From: Novosphingobium aquimarinum
Lineage (GTDB): Bacteria; Pseudomonadota; Alphaproteobacteria; Sphingomonadales; Sphingomonadaceae
Assembly (NCBI RefSeq): GCF_009746585.1
Contig: NZ_WRPO01000004.1
Span: 1-64,000 of the forward strand
Direction: 5' to 3'
Length of the DNA: 64,000 nucleotides
The notes beneath the pieces are model-generated. The model had not been told where the DNA came from. It worked only from the letters and a program-made list of their open reading frames with translations, and made no database searches. Of the stretch, positions 1 through 7,386 are shown piece after piece (position 1 is the first letter of the stretch; the number at the start of each line of letters is the position of its first letter). The position numbers and the translations under genes are program-made.

Positions 1-123
1 AAATGACAATCCGGGTGTTGGCGACCCCCGCTCGGGCTACGCCCTCACGGCGCTCGCCAACACCCGGATCAAGTGGCCTGGTTTTACTCCGCCTAATGGA
101 CGACTTTTACTCCGCCGTTGACA
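1..123. mobile_element. Terminal part of an insertion sequence (IS21-like end)
   Basis: No transposase gene lies inside the window, but the terminal structure is visible. The 12-mer TTTTACTCCGCC occurs at 82-93 and again at 105-116, and the element appears to stop at about 123 with TTGACA. Multiple copies of a short repeat at each end are typical of the IS21 family, whose transposase IstA binds them. The reading frame of the neighbouring desaturase opens exactly here (in-frame stop at 119-121, coding after it), so the element has interrupted that gene. The family assignment is an inference from the end structure alone. Confidence 0.5.
11..67. repeat. 14-bp inverted repeat inside the IS end
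   Basis: CCGGGTGTTGGCGA at 11-24 is perfectly complementary to TCGCCAACACCCGG at 54-67, with 29 nt between the arms. It lies just inside the terminal 12-mer repeats. It may be a transcription terminator for the transposase operon or a site recognised by the transposase. No T-run follows it on the plus strand. Confidence 0.6.
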
Positions 124-169
124 GCTGGCCGCGCTCAAGGACCGTCTCGGCATCACCACGCCATGGGTC

Positions 170-745
170 ATGGAGATGCCGTCCGTGCTGCAAGTGGCTC
201 TCGTGGTTTTCCTTATCGAGTTCGGTCAATACTGGATGCACCGCGCGATGCACGACTGGCTGCCGCTGTGGCTGACCCATGCTCCGCATCATCATCTCAC
301 CCAGCTGAACGCGATGAAGGGTTTCGTCGGCAACCCGATCGAGCTTTTTCTCATCAGCCTGAGCGTCGTGGCCCTGTTCGATGTGGCGACGCCCGCGCTA
401 TTCTGCGGGCTCAACGTACTCGGCGTGATCTCGGGCTATGCCCACGCCAACATCCGCTCCAATCCGCCCCTGTTCTATTCCTACGCCTTCACCACGATCC
501 GCCATCACAGTCTGCACCATACTGCGCTCAGCTACGAGGATACGCGGTGCAACTACGGCAACTCGGTGATCCTGTTCGATCGCCTCTTCGGCACATATCG
601 CGAAGGGGAATCCAGCATCGTCGGCCAGGATGAGCGCAGGCGCTTGTCGATCCGGGAGCAGTTCCTGTTCCCGTTCCAGCCCCTGCTCGAGAAATTCGAG
701 CTTTCAAACGGCATGCTGCGATCCTCATCCGAGACGCGCCGATGA
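170..745 (+). CDS. Sterol desaturase/fatty acid hydroxylase family protein, 5'-truncated
   Basis: This is a membrane di-iron enzyme of the fatty acid hydroxylase superfamily. All three histidine boxes are present: HRAMH, HAPHH and HHSLHH. Family members normally carry one or two more transmembrane segments before the first box (usual length about 260-300 residues). Here the frame opens only at about position 125, directly after the insertion sequence end. The first ATG is at 170 and gives 191 residues. I see it as the surviving C-terminal two-thirds of the gene. The histidine cluster is intact, but the missing N-terminal membrane part makes activity doubtful, so it may be a pseudogene. Confidence 0.72.
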   Translation: MEMPSVLQVALVVFLIEFGQYWMHRAMHDWLPLWLTHAPHHHLTQLNAMKGFVGNPIELFLISLSVVALFDVATPALFCGLNVLGVISGYAHANIRSNPPLFYSYAFTTIRHHSLHHTALSYEDTRCNYGNSVILFDRLFGTYREGESSIVGQDERRRLSIREQFLFPFQPLLEKFELSNGMLRSSSETRR

Positions 746-936
746 CGTCAGGCTGGAGACGAGGAGCCAGCGCCTGCCTTCCGGGCGCTGACACCCTGCC
801 AGCCATCGACCTCGACCGCCGCGACCACCTGCGCGGGCCGCTTCGAGCAAGTTCCAATCGAATAACAGCAAATCCTACACCGGGACCCGTCGCGCTTCTT
901 GCGTGTGCGGAAACTTCATAAATGAGGGGCAACTAC

Positions 937-3378
937 ATGAAAGACCGCATGTCGCTCAAAGTCGCGTTGCTGTCCGCAACGTGCTTTTCCGGCGCAATAC
1001 TTGCCGGTCCTGCGATGGCTCAGGATGCCAGCATGGGACGATCTGCGCAGGCAGGCGATGATCAGTTCGGCGACGATGCGATCATCGTGACCGCCACGCG
1101 TCGCGCCACGACCTTGATGGACACCCCGATCAACATCACCGCGCTCGGCTCCGACGAGCTGGAACGCCAGCGGATCGACGATGTCCGCGACATCGCCGAT
1201 TTCACGCCCGGCGTGACGATTTCCGATACGGGCGGCGGAACGACCGGTTCCATCGTCCTGCGCGGCCTGAATGCCTCTGACGTCGACGACTTCGGAACCA
1301 ACTACGACGATGCTCTGGGCATCTATCTCGGCGAAGTCCCGCTCTATTACGACTTCAAGCTGCTCGACCTCGAGCGCGTCGAAACTCTCCTCGGGCCGCA
1401 AGGCACGCTCTACGGCCTCGGCACGTTGGCGGGTGCCATCCGGTACATTCCCAATCGGCCGAACGTGACCAGTGTGGAAGCCGAGGGTCACGGTCGCTTG
1501 TACGCCCGCTCGCATAGTGACGATTTCGGCGTTCAGGCCGATGGCATGATCAACCTGCCGATCGTTCAGGACCACATCGCGTTTCGCTCGGTCTTCGGCT
1601 ATTATTTCGATCCGGGCTTTATCGACAATCCCTTGCTGGTGCTTGAACCGGGCGTTTCGCTGCCTCAGCCCGATGGCCCCAACCAAGTCACGCAGCAGGG
1701 CTTTGCGGACAATCTCTACCGCGAGAAGGACGTGAACTACGAGCGAACCTGGACGACGCGAAACCAATTGCTGTTCCAGGCGAGCGAGGACCTCAAGCTC
1801 ACGCTGACGTACGCCTATCAGCAGACCAAGACGGGTGGCGCATCCTCGAACAGCTTCGGCGTGCTCGGCACCGGAAGATACGAGAACGCCACGAGGTTCC
1901 CGGAGCCCGCCGACCGCCATGCGCATCTCGGCAGCGCCGAGGTCAACGCCAACATCGCGGACATCTTCGATATCGTCGCGACCGGCGCCTACACCGAGAC
2001 CAAGTATGACGGGCTGGGCGACGTGACCGACCTGCTTCTCGATCTCGATTATGGTTACGAGCTGTTTCCCGCCTTTGCAGGCTACTTTCAGCAGGATACC
2101 AAGCGAAAGCAGAAGAACGCCGAAATCCGCTTCGTCTCACGCCATGGCGGACCATTGAGCTGGGTCGTCGGCGGCTTCTACAACGAAAACAAGTACCGCA
2201 GCGATTATGCCGAACGCTTGCCCAACCATCCCTGGGGTGATCCCGAGAGCAATCCGGAATATCTCGAATACGTCAGCTACATTCAGTCGAAGGTGACGGA
2301 AAAGGCGATCTTCGGTGAAGCCTCGTTCCAGATCATCCCGCAATGGCAGGTCACGGGTGGCGCCCGCTACTTCGACTACGACTCGACGATCGCCGGTGCC
2401 GCGGCGCTGCCGTTCCTGGGCGATCCGATCGATCCGCGCGAGTTGCCCGTCAACGGCGGCGACGCGGGCGACGACGGCTGGGTTTGGAAGATCAATACGT
2501 CCTTCGACGTCACCCCGGGCCTCCTGCTCTACGGCACGTACAGCAAGGGTTATCGCATCGGCGGTCCGAACCGAGTCGCGCCGTGTCCCGAGGGCGTTCC
2601 GACCGATCCGACGCAGTACGAGGGTCCGCAGATCATCTGCGCGCTGCCCAATGAAATTCAGTATGGGCCGGATCGGACGAAGAACATCGAGCTTGGCGTG
2701 CGCGCGCAACTGTTCGACAATATCCTGTCGCTCAACTTGAACGTCTTCCAGATCAAGTGGGACGGGATCCAGGTCGACTCCGCGACGACATACGGCGTCA
2801 CTGGCATTACCGTGAACGGCGGCAAGGCCAAGGCGCAAGGTGTCGAGACATCCTTCACCATCCGGCCGGTACCCGAGCTCACGATCCGGGGCGTCTATTC
2901 CTATCTCGATGCGAAATTGACGCAGGATGTCCCCTCGATCATTCCGGTGAACGACCCGCCCGGCGAATATCCCAGCTCGCCGATTCAGCTCCCCGCACTC
3001 GATGGCGATCGCTTGCCGGGCTCGGCCAAGAATTCCGGCAGCCTCGGCGTGACTTATTCTGCGCCGCTCAGGGTGGGCAATCTGATCGCCAACTGGACCG
3101 CCGTTTATCGCGGAAATGTCGTGTCTCGTTTGGGCTATGATCGCGCATTCGGCGATTTGATCCCAAGCTACACCACGCACCGGGCATCGCTTGGTTACGA
3201 GTGGGACAAGTACAGCATTGGCCTGTGGGCCAACAACATCTTCGACAAGTACGCGATCACCGCAGTGACCAACGACCGCTCCCGCATCGGTCTGAATGAC
3301 GGAGTGGCTTTGCGCTATTATCGTCAGGTGCCGATCGCACCGCGCACCGTCGGGATCGAGGCGCGCATCAAGTACTGA
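937..3378 (+). CDS. TonB-dependent receptor
   Basis: Outer-membrane TonB-gated transporter of 813 residues. A signal peptide ends near residue 28 (AMA|QD). A TonB box-like stretch (DAIIVTATRR) lies at about residues 47-56. The plug domain follows (about 60-170), then a long beta-barrel ending in the aromatic residue Tyr, as expected for BamA recognition. I chose the ATG at 937 because GAGGGG lies 9 nt upstream; the ATG at 922 overlaps this ribosome site. The substrate is not evident. The closest matches in sphingomonads are large paralogous families for plant, aromatic or sterol-like compounds, and the adjacent desaturase gene does not decide it. A strong terminator follows. Confidence 0.92.
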   Translation: MKDRMSLKVALLSATCFSGAILAGPAMAQDASMGRSAQAGDDQFGDDAIIVTATRRATTLMDTPINITALGSDELERQRIDDVRDIADFTPGVTISDTGGGTTGSIVLRGLNASDVDDFGTNYDDALGIYLGEVPLYYDFKLLDLERVETLLGPQGTLYGLGTLAGAIRYIPNRPNVTSVEAEGHGRLYARSHSDDFGVQADGMINLPIVQDHIAFRSVFGYYFDPGFIDNPLLVLEPGVSLPQPDGPNQVTQQGFADNLYREKDVNYERTWTTRNQLLFQASEDLKLTLTYAYQQTKTGGASSNSFGVLGTGRYENATRFPEPADRHAHLGSAEVNANIADIFDIVATGAYTETKYDGLGDVTDLLLDLDYGYELFPAFAGYFQQDTKRKQKNAEIRFVSRHGGPLSWVVGGFYNENKYRSDYAERLPNHPWGDPESNPEYLEYVSYIQSKVTEKAIFGEASFQIIPQWQVTGGARYFDYDSTIAGAAALPFLGDPIDPRELPVNGGDAGDDGWVWKINTSFDVTPGLLLYGTYSKGYRIGGPNRVAPCPEGVPTDPTQYEGPQIICALPNEIQYGPDRTKNIELGVRAQLFDNILSLNLNVFQIKWDGIQVDSATTYGVTGITVNGGKAKAQGVETSFTIRPVPELTIRGVYSYLDAKLTQDVPSIIPVNDPPGEYPSSPIQLPALDGDRLPGSAKNSGSLGVTYSAPLRVGNLIANWTAVYRGNVVSRLGYDRAFGDLIPSYTTHRASLGYEWDKYSIGLWANNIFDKYAITAVTNDRSRIGLNDGVALRYYRQVPIAPRTVGIEARIKY

Positions 3379-3405
3379 TCCGACGACGATGTAACTCGCA
3401 GGGAG

Positions 3406-3443
3406 CGGGGCACTCGCCGCATCATCGGCAAGTGCCCCGTTTT
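3406..3443 (+). terminator. Rho-independent terminator after the TonB receptor
   Basis: The arms at 3406-3419 and 3426-3439 (CGGGGCACTCGCCG / CGGCAAGTGCCCCG) pair over 14 positions with one mismatch and a 6-nt loop, followed by TTTT. It sits between convergent genes and may also stop transcripts coming from the minus strand. Confidence 0.8.
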
Positions 3444-3489
3444 CGATTTGTCGTTTCTGTGGTCTCAAGAAGCCAAAGCTTGGAGACTC

Positions 3490-5091
3490 TCAGTCTGGCG
3501 TAATGCCCTGCTGCTCGAACCACTGGCGCACAGGTTCGAGCTGTCGCGCGTGCCGGCGCCACTGCCCGATCCCGTCGGCGTTGAGCGGGCGACGCACTTG
3601 CGCGGCGCTCGGCGTCGCCACTGCGGACCGGTTTTCGTGAAACGAGAGACAGGCGTCTTCCCAGTCGAGCCCGCAATGATCGAGCAAGCGCTGCGTCTGA
3701 GCTACCTGATCGCCTACCAGTTCTTCGTACGAAAGCTGGAGCACCCTGCCCGGAAACAGCCTATCCCACAGCGCCATCAACTGGTGGAACCGGGCGTAAT
3801 AGCGCGCCGTATCCATGAGGTCGTACGAATAGGCGTAGAACCCCGACTGGCTGGCGAACAGGTTCTTGTAGTTGCTCCAGACCGTGTCCATCGGATTGCG
3901 GCGCAGGCAAACGATGCGCGCATTGGGCAGCGCGCGCGCAATGTGGCCCACGTAGAGGGAATTTGCGGGCAGCTTGTCGGTGAAACGAGGCGTCGCCTTG
4001 GGTCGATGGTGGGCGGCCTCTGCCAGATAGGCGTCACCGATCCGTCTCGGCGTAATCCCACCGCTGGCAGCGACCGTCTCGGGATCGATCACCGTCCGCG
4101 ACGTGGTCCGGGCAAGCCGCTTCACGGCCAGCGGCATGGCCTGCAGCTCGCCGGCCGAGCCCACTTGCGAGTGCGACGACAGGATCCGGTCGACCAGCGT
4201 CGTCCCGGTGCGCGGCATGCCGACTATGAAAATCGGCGATGCTTCGGGATTGCCCGGCCCTGACGCGAGAGCGGGAGGCGAACCGGCGAACAGCGTCTCG
4301 ATCGCGTCGAAGATCGCTGCATCCTGGGCGAATTCGTATTGGATCTTCCGTTTGTGTCGATCGTTCGCGGCCCGAAGATGATCGAAGGCTTCGGGCTCGC
4401 CCAAGTCCTCGAGCTCCTTGGCCAGAGCATAGCGAATCCGCAGCGCGTCGTCCTGCTTATCGGCCCGGACAAGCGCCGCCTTCAGCCGCGGGACGTGGTT
4501 GGCCTGTGGCGTCTGACGAGACAGCAGCGCCAGCCCGTAGTGCGCGCGCGCATTGCACGCGTCAGCCGCGACGATGGCCTCGTACTGCGCCCGGGCTTCC
4601 GCCACGTCGCCGATGAAGCCGCTCGCGGCCGCCAGATTGTAGCGATACTCGAGGTTTTCCGATTTGGCTGCGACGGCCTTGCGAAACAGTCCGGCCGCGC
4701 TCTCGTGATCGCCTAGCCGCGTCAGCACGCAGCCAATGGTGTCCAGCGTGTGCGGATCGTCGGGCTCCAGCGCCAAAGCCTGGCGGGTGGCCTTCGCAGC
4801 CTCGCCATCGCGGCGCAGCAAGCTGAGTACGCGGGCGAGCTGCGCCAAATGCTCGGCCTGCGGCCCACGTTCGACCGCCGCCCCGAGCAAGGGCACTGCC
4901 TTGTCGAACTGACCGATTTCGGCAGCCGCGATGCCAAGAAGGAAATAGCCCCCGGGCCGGTCCCGGTCCTGCAACACGAGCGCTTTTGCCGCAGTGGTCG
5001 CGGTCAGCAGGTCGCCTTGCGCCAGCGCGGCTCTCGCGCTCCGCTCAAGCTCTTCCAGCGAGGCCTGCGACGCGGGGCCTGTATGCTTCAA
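3490..5091 (-). CDS. Tetratricopeptide-repeat sulfotransferase
   Basis: 533 residues in two parts. The first ~280 residues are alpha-helical TPR repeats (for example the stretches around residues 80-180). The rest is a P-loop sulfotransferase domain that begins with FIVGMPRTGTTLV (about 288-300), the loop that binds the 5'-phosphosulfate of PAPS. Such TPR fusions are frequent in alphaproteobacteria, and their acceptor substrates are unknown. The start is a TTG at 5089-5091; no in-frame ATG occurs nearby. It lies 25 nt after the UrcA gene on the same strand, so the two may be cotranscribed and translationally coupled. Confidence 0.87.
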   Translation of the reverse strand: MKHTGPASQASLEELERSARAALAQGDLLTATTAAKALVLQDRDRPGGYFLLGIAAAEIGQFDKAVPLLGAAVERGPQAEHLAQLARVLSLLRRDGEAAKATRQALALEPDDPHTLDTIGCVLTRLGDHESAAGLFRKAVAAKSENLEYRYNLAAASGFIGDVAEARAQYEAIVAADACNARAHYGLALLSRQTPQANHVPRLKAALVRADKQDDALRIRYALAKELEDLGEPEAFDHLRAANDRHKRKIQYEFAQDAAIFDAIETLFAGSPPALASGPGNPEASPIFIVGMPRTGTTLVDRILSSHSQVGSAGELQAMPLAVKRLARTTSRTVIDPETVAASGGITPRRIGDAYLAEAAHHRPKATPRFTDKLPANSLYVGHIARALPNARIVCLRRNPMDTVWSNYKNLFASQSGFYAYSYDLMDTARYYARFHQLMALWDRLFPGRVLQLSYEELVGDQVAQTQRLLDHCGLDWEDACLSFHENRSAVATPSAAQVRRPLNADGIGQWRRHARQLEPVRQWFEQQGITPD

Positions 5092-5116
5092 GCCCGGCCC
5101 CGCATCGCGTGTCGCT

Positions 5117-5446
5117 TCAGTCCCTCATAGCCAAAGTCACGCCGCGATCGCGACTTGCCAGTCTCGCCTGGATCTGGTCGCGGGTTCGTGCCAAAACCTC
5201 GGCACGGCATTCCTGGGCGCGCGCGTTGGCATAAGGATGCACGGTATCCAGGCCATCCCCGCAGACCGCGCGAGCGGCCGCGTCCATCCGGATCGCAAGG
5301 CGCTGTTGGCCGTCCACGGTGGCAAGGTCGAGCCCGTCGAGACGCAGCGTCACTTGCTGCTGAGCGAAAGGATCCTGTGGAGTATCGGCGAGCGCTGGCG
5401 TCGCAAGTGCGCACACGGCCAGGGCTGCAAAGCCGGTTTTGAGCAT
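5117..5446 (-). CDS. UrcA family protein
   Basis: Small exported protein of 109 residues with a Sec signal peptide (about residues 1-20, ending ATPALA) and the UrcA signature: a V.LRLDGLDLAT strand followed by R...AA.AVC. UrcA proteins are common and often multi-copy in sphingomonads; their function is unknown. The start at 5446 (MLKTGF) is favoured over upstream ATGs at 5461 and 5467 because AGGAGAG lies just in front of it. Two cysteines in the mature part could form a disulfide, as is usual for the family. Confidence 0.85.
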   Translation of the reverse strand: MLKTGFAALAVCALATPALADTPQDPFAQQQVTLRLDGLDLATVDGQQRLAIRMDAAARAVCGDGLDTVHPYANARAQECRAEVLARTRDQIQARLASRDRGVTLAMRD

Positions 5447-5548
5447 CGTTCTCTCCTGCATTTTCATCAAACCGCTCTCCGGCGGTTGCACCCGCAAATA
5501 TGCCGGGATCAGCCGACATACAAGGGTCATCAGGAAAGACGCGCTGAA

Positions 5549-5929
5549 TCAGAACGCGGTAATTTCGATGGCCGCGAGCTTGGAGCTATCGCCAAGCAAC
5601 CCGATCGGCAGCCGCGCGCGCGCCAAGCTCTCGCGGCGAGTTTGTGGATCGCGCAGGGTCACTTCGATGGCCTGGGCCCGGGGACCGCACATTTTGCGCA
5701 CGGCATCGATGGGCAGGTCGACACGCCAGTCGTTCTTGCCTTCTGCGGCCACGGGCACGCCGTTGAGGCTGATGACGTGACTTGCTTCTTCGCGATGGCC
5801 CGAGACGCGGAGGCAGTCGTCTTTCCCGCAGCGGACCAATTCGGTCTTGGGTGAGAATTTCGCGTGGGCGGGCACTGACGTGACGAGGCCAATCCCGCAG
5901 ACAAACAACCCCGTCGAACGTCGCCACAT
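5549..5929 (-). CDS. Hypothetical secreted protein
   Basis: 126 residues from the ATG at 5929, which is preceded by GGGAG at good spacing; the longer frame starting at 5956 lacks a ribosome site. There is a signal peptide at residues 1-22 (ending VPAHA) and then a small beta-rich domain with three cysteines (RCGKDDC and KMCGP). I do not recognise a named family. It precedes UrcA on the same strand, about 100 nt away, and both are short exported proteins with conserved cysteines. Confidence 0.6.
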   Translation of the reverse strand: MWRRSTGLFVCGIGLVTSVPAHAKFSPKTELVRCGKDDCLRVSGHREEASHVISLNGVPVAAEGKNDWRVDLPIDAVRKMCGPRAQAIEVTLRDPQTRRESLARARLPIGLLGDSSKLAAIEITAF

Positions 5930-6012
5930 GAACAGTCTCCCGGCCCGCGCCTGCAACAGGCGCGTCGCGATGAAACTCTCCCGGACGTTTGATCATTGCT
6001 TGATTGAAGACG

Positions 6013-6040
6013 ATGCTAGGCGATGCCGAAGCGACGTCAA
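6013..6040 (-). promoter_or_regulatory. Possible sigma-70 promoter of the secreted protein gene
   Basis: Read on the minus strand, TTGACG (6035-6040), a 16-nt spacer and TAGCAT (6013-6018) resemble a housekeeping promoter. It would give a leader of about 75 nt before the start at 5929. The rest of the gap 5930-6236 holds no convincing gene; the lacI-type gene ends at its right edge. Confidence 0.4.
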
Positions 6041-6236
6041 GGTCCTTGTCGCCATTTGGGCCGGCCAGAGGTTGGGCTGCCGCGAAGGCCGAACGATCCT
6101 TGGCGAAAGTCGAGGCTCATCAACTTAAAGAACCACTATTGCAGGTCTGAAGACCAGCGCTTGTCGCACCGTGGAGCGAGAGGCAGAGCAGCGTCGCGGC
6201 ACCGACCGGGGCTGACGATGATTGCACCGCCCCCTG

Positions 6237-7247
6237 TCATCGGGCTTTGGCTTGCGTGCCAGTTTTCCTCATCGCTTGCGCGCCCGACGATCCACGAGCG
6301 ATCAGGCGGCCTTGCAGCACCACTTTGCGCGCAGGACCATCTGGATGCGCGATGCGATCGGTCAGCATCGTCATCGCCGTGCGTCCGATCTCTTCCACAG
6401 GCTGTTCGATGACCGTCAGCCCCTCGCCGACAAATTCCATCCAGTCGATGTTGTCAAAACCAGCCAAAGCAATATCGGCCGGGACTTGCAGACCCAGCGC
6501 CCGCAATTCGCGCAAGACACCCATCAGCATCACGCCATTGCTGGCGACGATGGCATCCGGGCGATCCGCGTGTGCCAGTACGTCGTGCAGCATCTGCGCG
6601 GCTTCGCCTTGGGCATGCGGGACGGCATGGCTGGTGGTGGCGATCCCCAGGCGGGCCGCCGCGTCCTCGAACCCCTTGCGACGTTCCTGCCCCGTATTGC
6701 TTTCAGCGCCGAACAGCCCGGCAATGCGGCGATGGCCGAGATGGGCCAGATGTTGCACGAGCGCATCGGCCATGGCGATATTGTCCAGCACCACGCAGTC
6801 GAACACTTCGCCGGGGATCGTCCGGTCGATCAGCACTGTGGGAAAGTCGCGCGGCTTGCTCCGGCGCGCGCTGCGGGCAGGAGCAAGGATGACACCGGTC
6901 ACCCGCTCCTCCTCCATCAGATCGAGATAGGCGTCCTCCTTCGCCGGGTCCTCGTCCGTGTTGCAAAGGATGATCCGCAGGCCCTGCCGACTGGCCATGT
7001 CCTCGATCGTGCGTGAGACGGCGGTAAAGAACGGGTTGCGTATGTCCGCCACGATCAGACCGATGGTGTTGGTATGCTGTGAACGCAGGCGCCGTGCTGC
7101 CAGATTGGGGCGATAGCCCGTCGTCTCGACCGCTTTCAGCACTGCATCGCGCATCGCGGGATCGACCGATTTGCCGGACAGGACACGCGATACGGTGGCG
7201 GGGGAAACCCCTGCCGCCAGCGCCACGTCGCGAATACCCACTGCCAT
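6237..7247 (-). CDS. LacI-family transcriptional regulator of the fructose operon
   Basis: 336 residues. An N-terminal helix-turn-helix (about residues 5-25, VALAAGVSPATVSRVLSGKS) with the LacI hinge is followed by a periplasmic-binding-protein-like sensor domain (about 60-320). It is divergent from the PTS fusion gene. Two matching palindromes, one touching its own start codon and one in front of the PTS gene, suggest that it represses both itself and the operon. The ligand is probably a fructose phosphate by analogy with Cra/FruR-type regulators; that is inference from context. Confidence 0.88.
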   Translation of the reverse strand: MAVGIRDVALAAGVSPATVSRVLSGKSVDPAMRDAVLKAVETTGYRPNLAARRLRSQHTNTIGLIVADIRNPFFTAVSRTIEDMASRQGLRIILCNTDEDPAKEDAYLDLMEEERVTGVILAPARSARRSKPRDFPTVLIDRTIPGEVFDCVVLDNIAMADALVQHLAHLGHRRIAGLFGAESNTGQERRKGFEDAAARLGIATTSHAVPHAQGEAAQMLHDVLAHADRPDAIVASNGVMLMGVLRELRALGLQVPADIALAGFDNIDWMEFVGEGLTVIEQPVEEIGRTAMTMLTDRIAHPDGPARKVVLQGRLIARGSSGAQAMRKTGTQAKAR

Positions 7248-7259
7248 GAAAACGTTCTC
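7248..7259. promoter_or_regulatory. Putative LacI-type operator at the regulator start
   Basis: GAAAACGTTCTC is a one-mismatch copy of the perfect palindrome at 7345-7358. It abuts the start codon of the regulator gene (ATG at 7245-7247 on the minus strand). Binding there would block transcription or translation of the regulator, so autoregulation is likely. Confidence 0.5.
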
Positions 7260-7329
7260 TCACCGTAAGGCCATCGGCCCTTTATGTCGCGCTACCATTG
7301 CCTGTTCAGGCAGTTTTTCACAAGGGCTC

Positions 7330-7358
7330 TTGACAATTTCGCTCAGAAAACGTTTTCT
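7330..7358 (+). promoter_or_regulatory. Operator with -35 element upstream of the fructose PTS operon
   Basis: AGAAAACGTTTTCT at 7345-7358 is a perfect 14-bp palindrome with a central CG, the hallmark of LacI-family operators. TTGACA at 7330-7335 is a consensus -35 element placed so that the operator covers the -10 region. The site lies 29 nt before the start of the PTS gene. Repression by the divergent LacI-type protein is the simple reading. Confidence 0.7.
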
Positions 7359-7386
7359 CATGGTAGAACGAAGAATGGAGAGAAGG

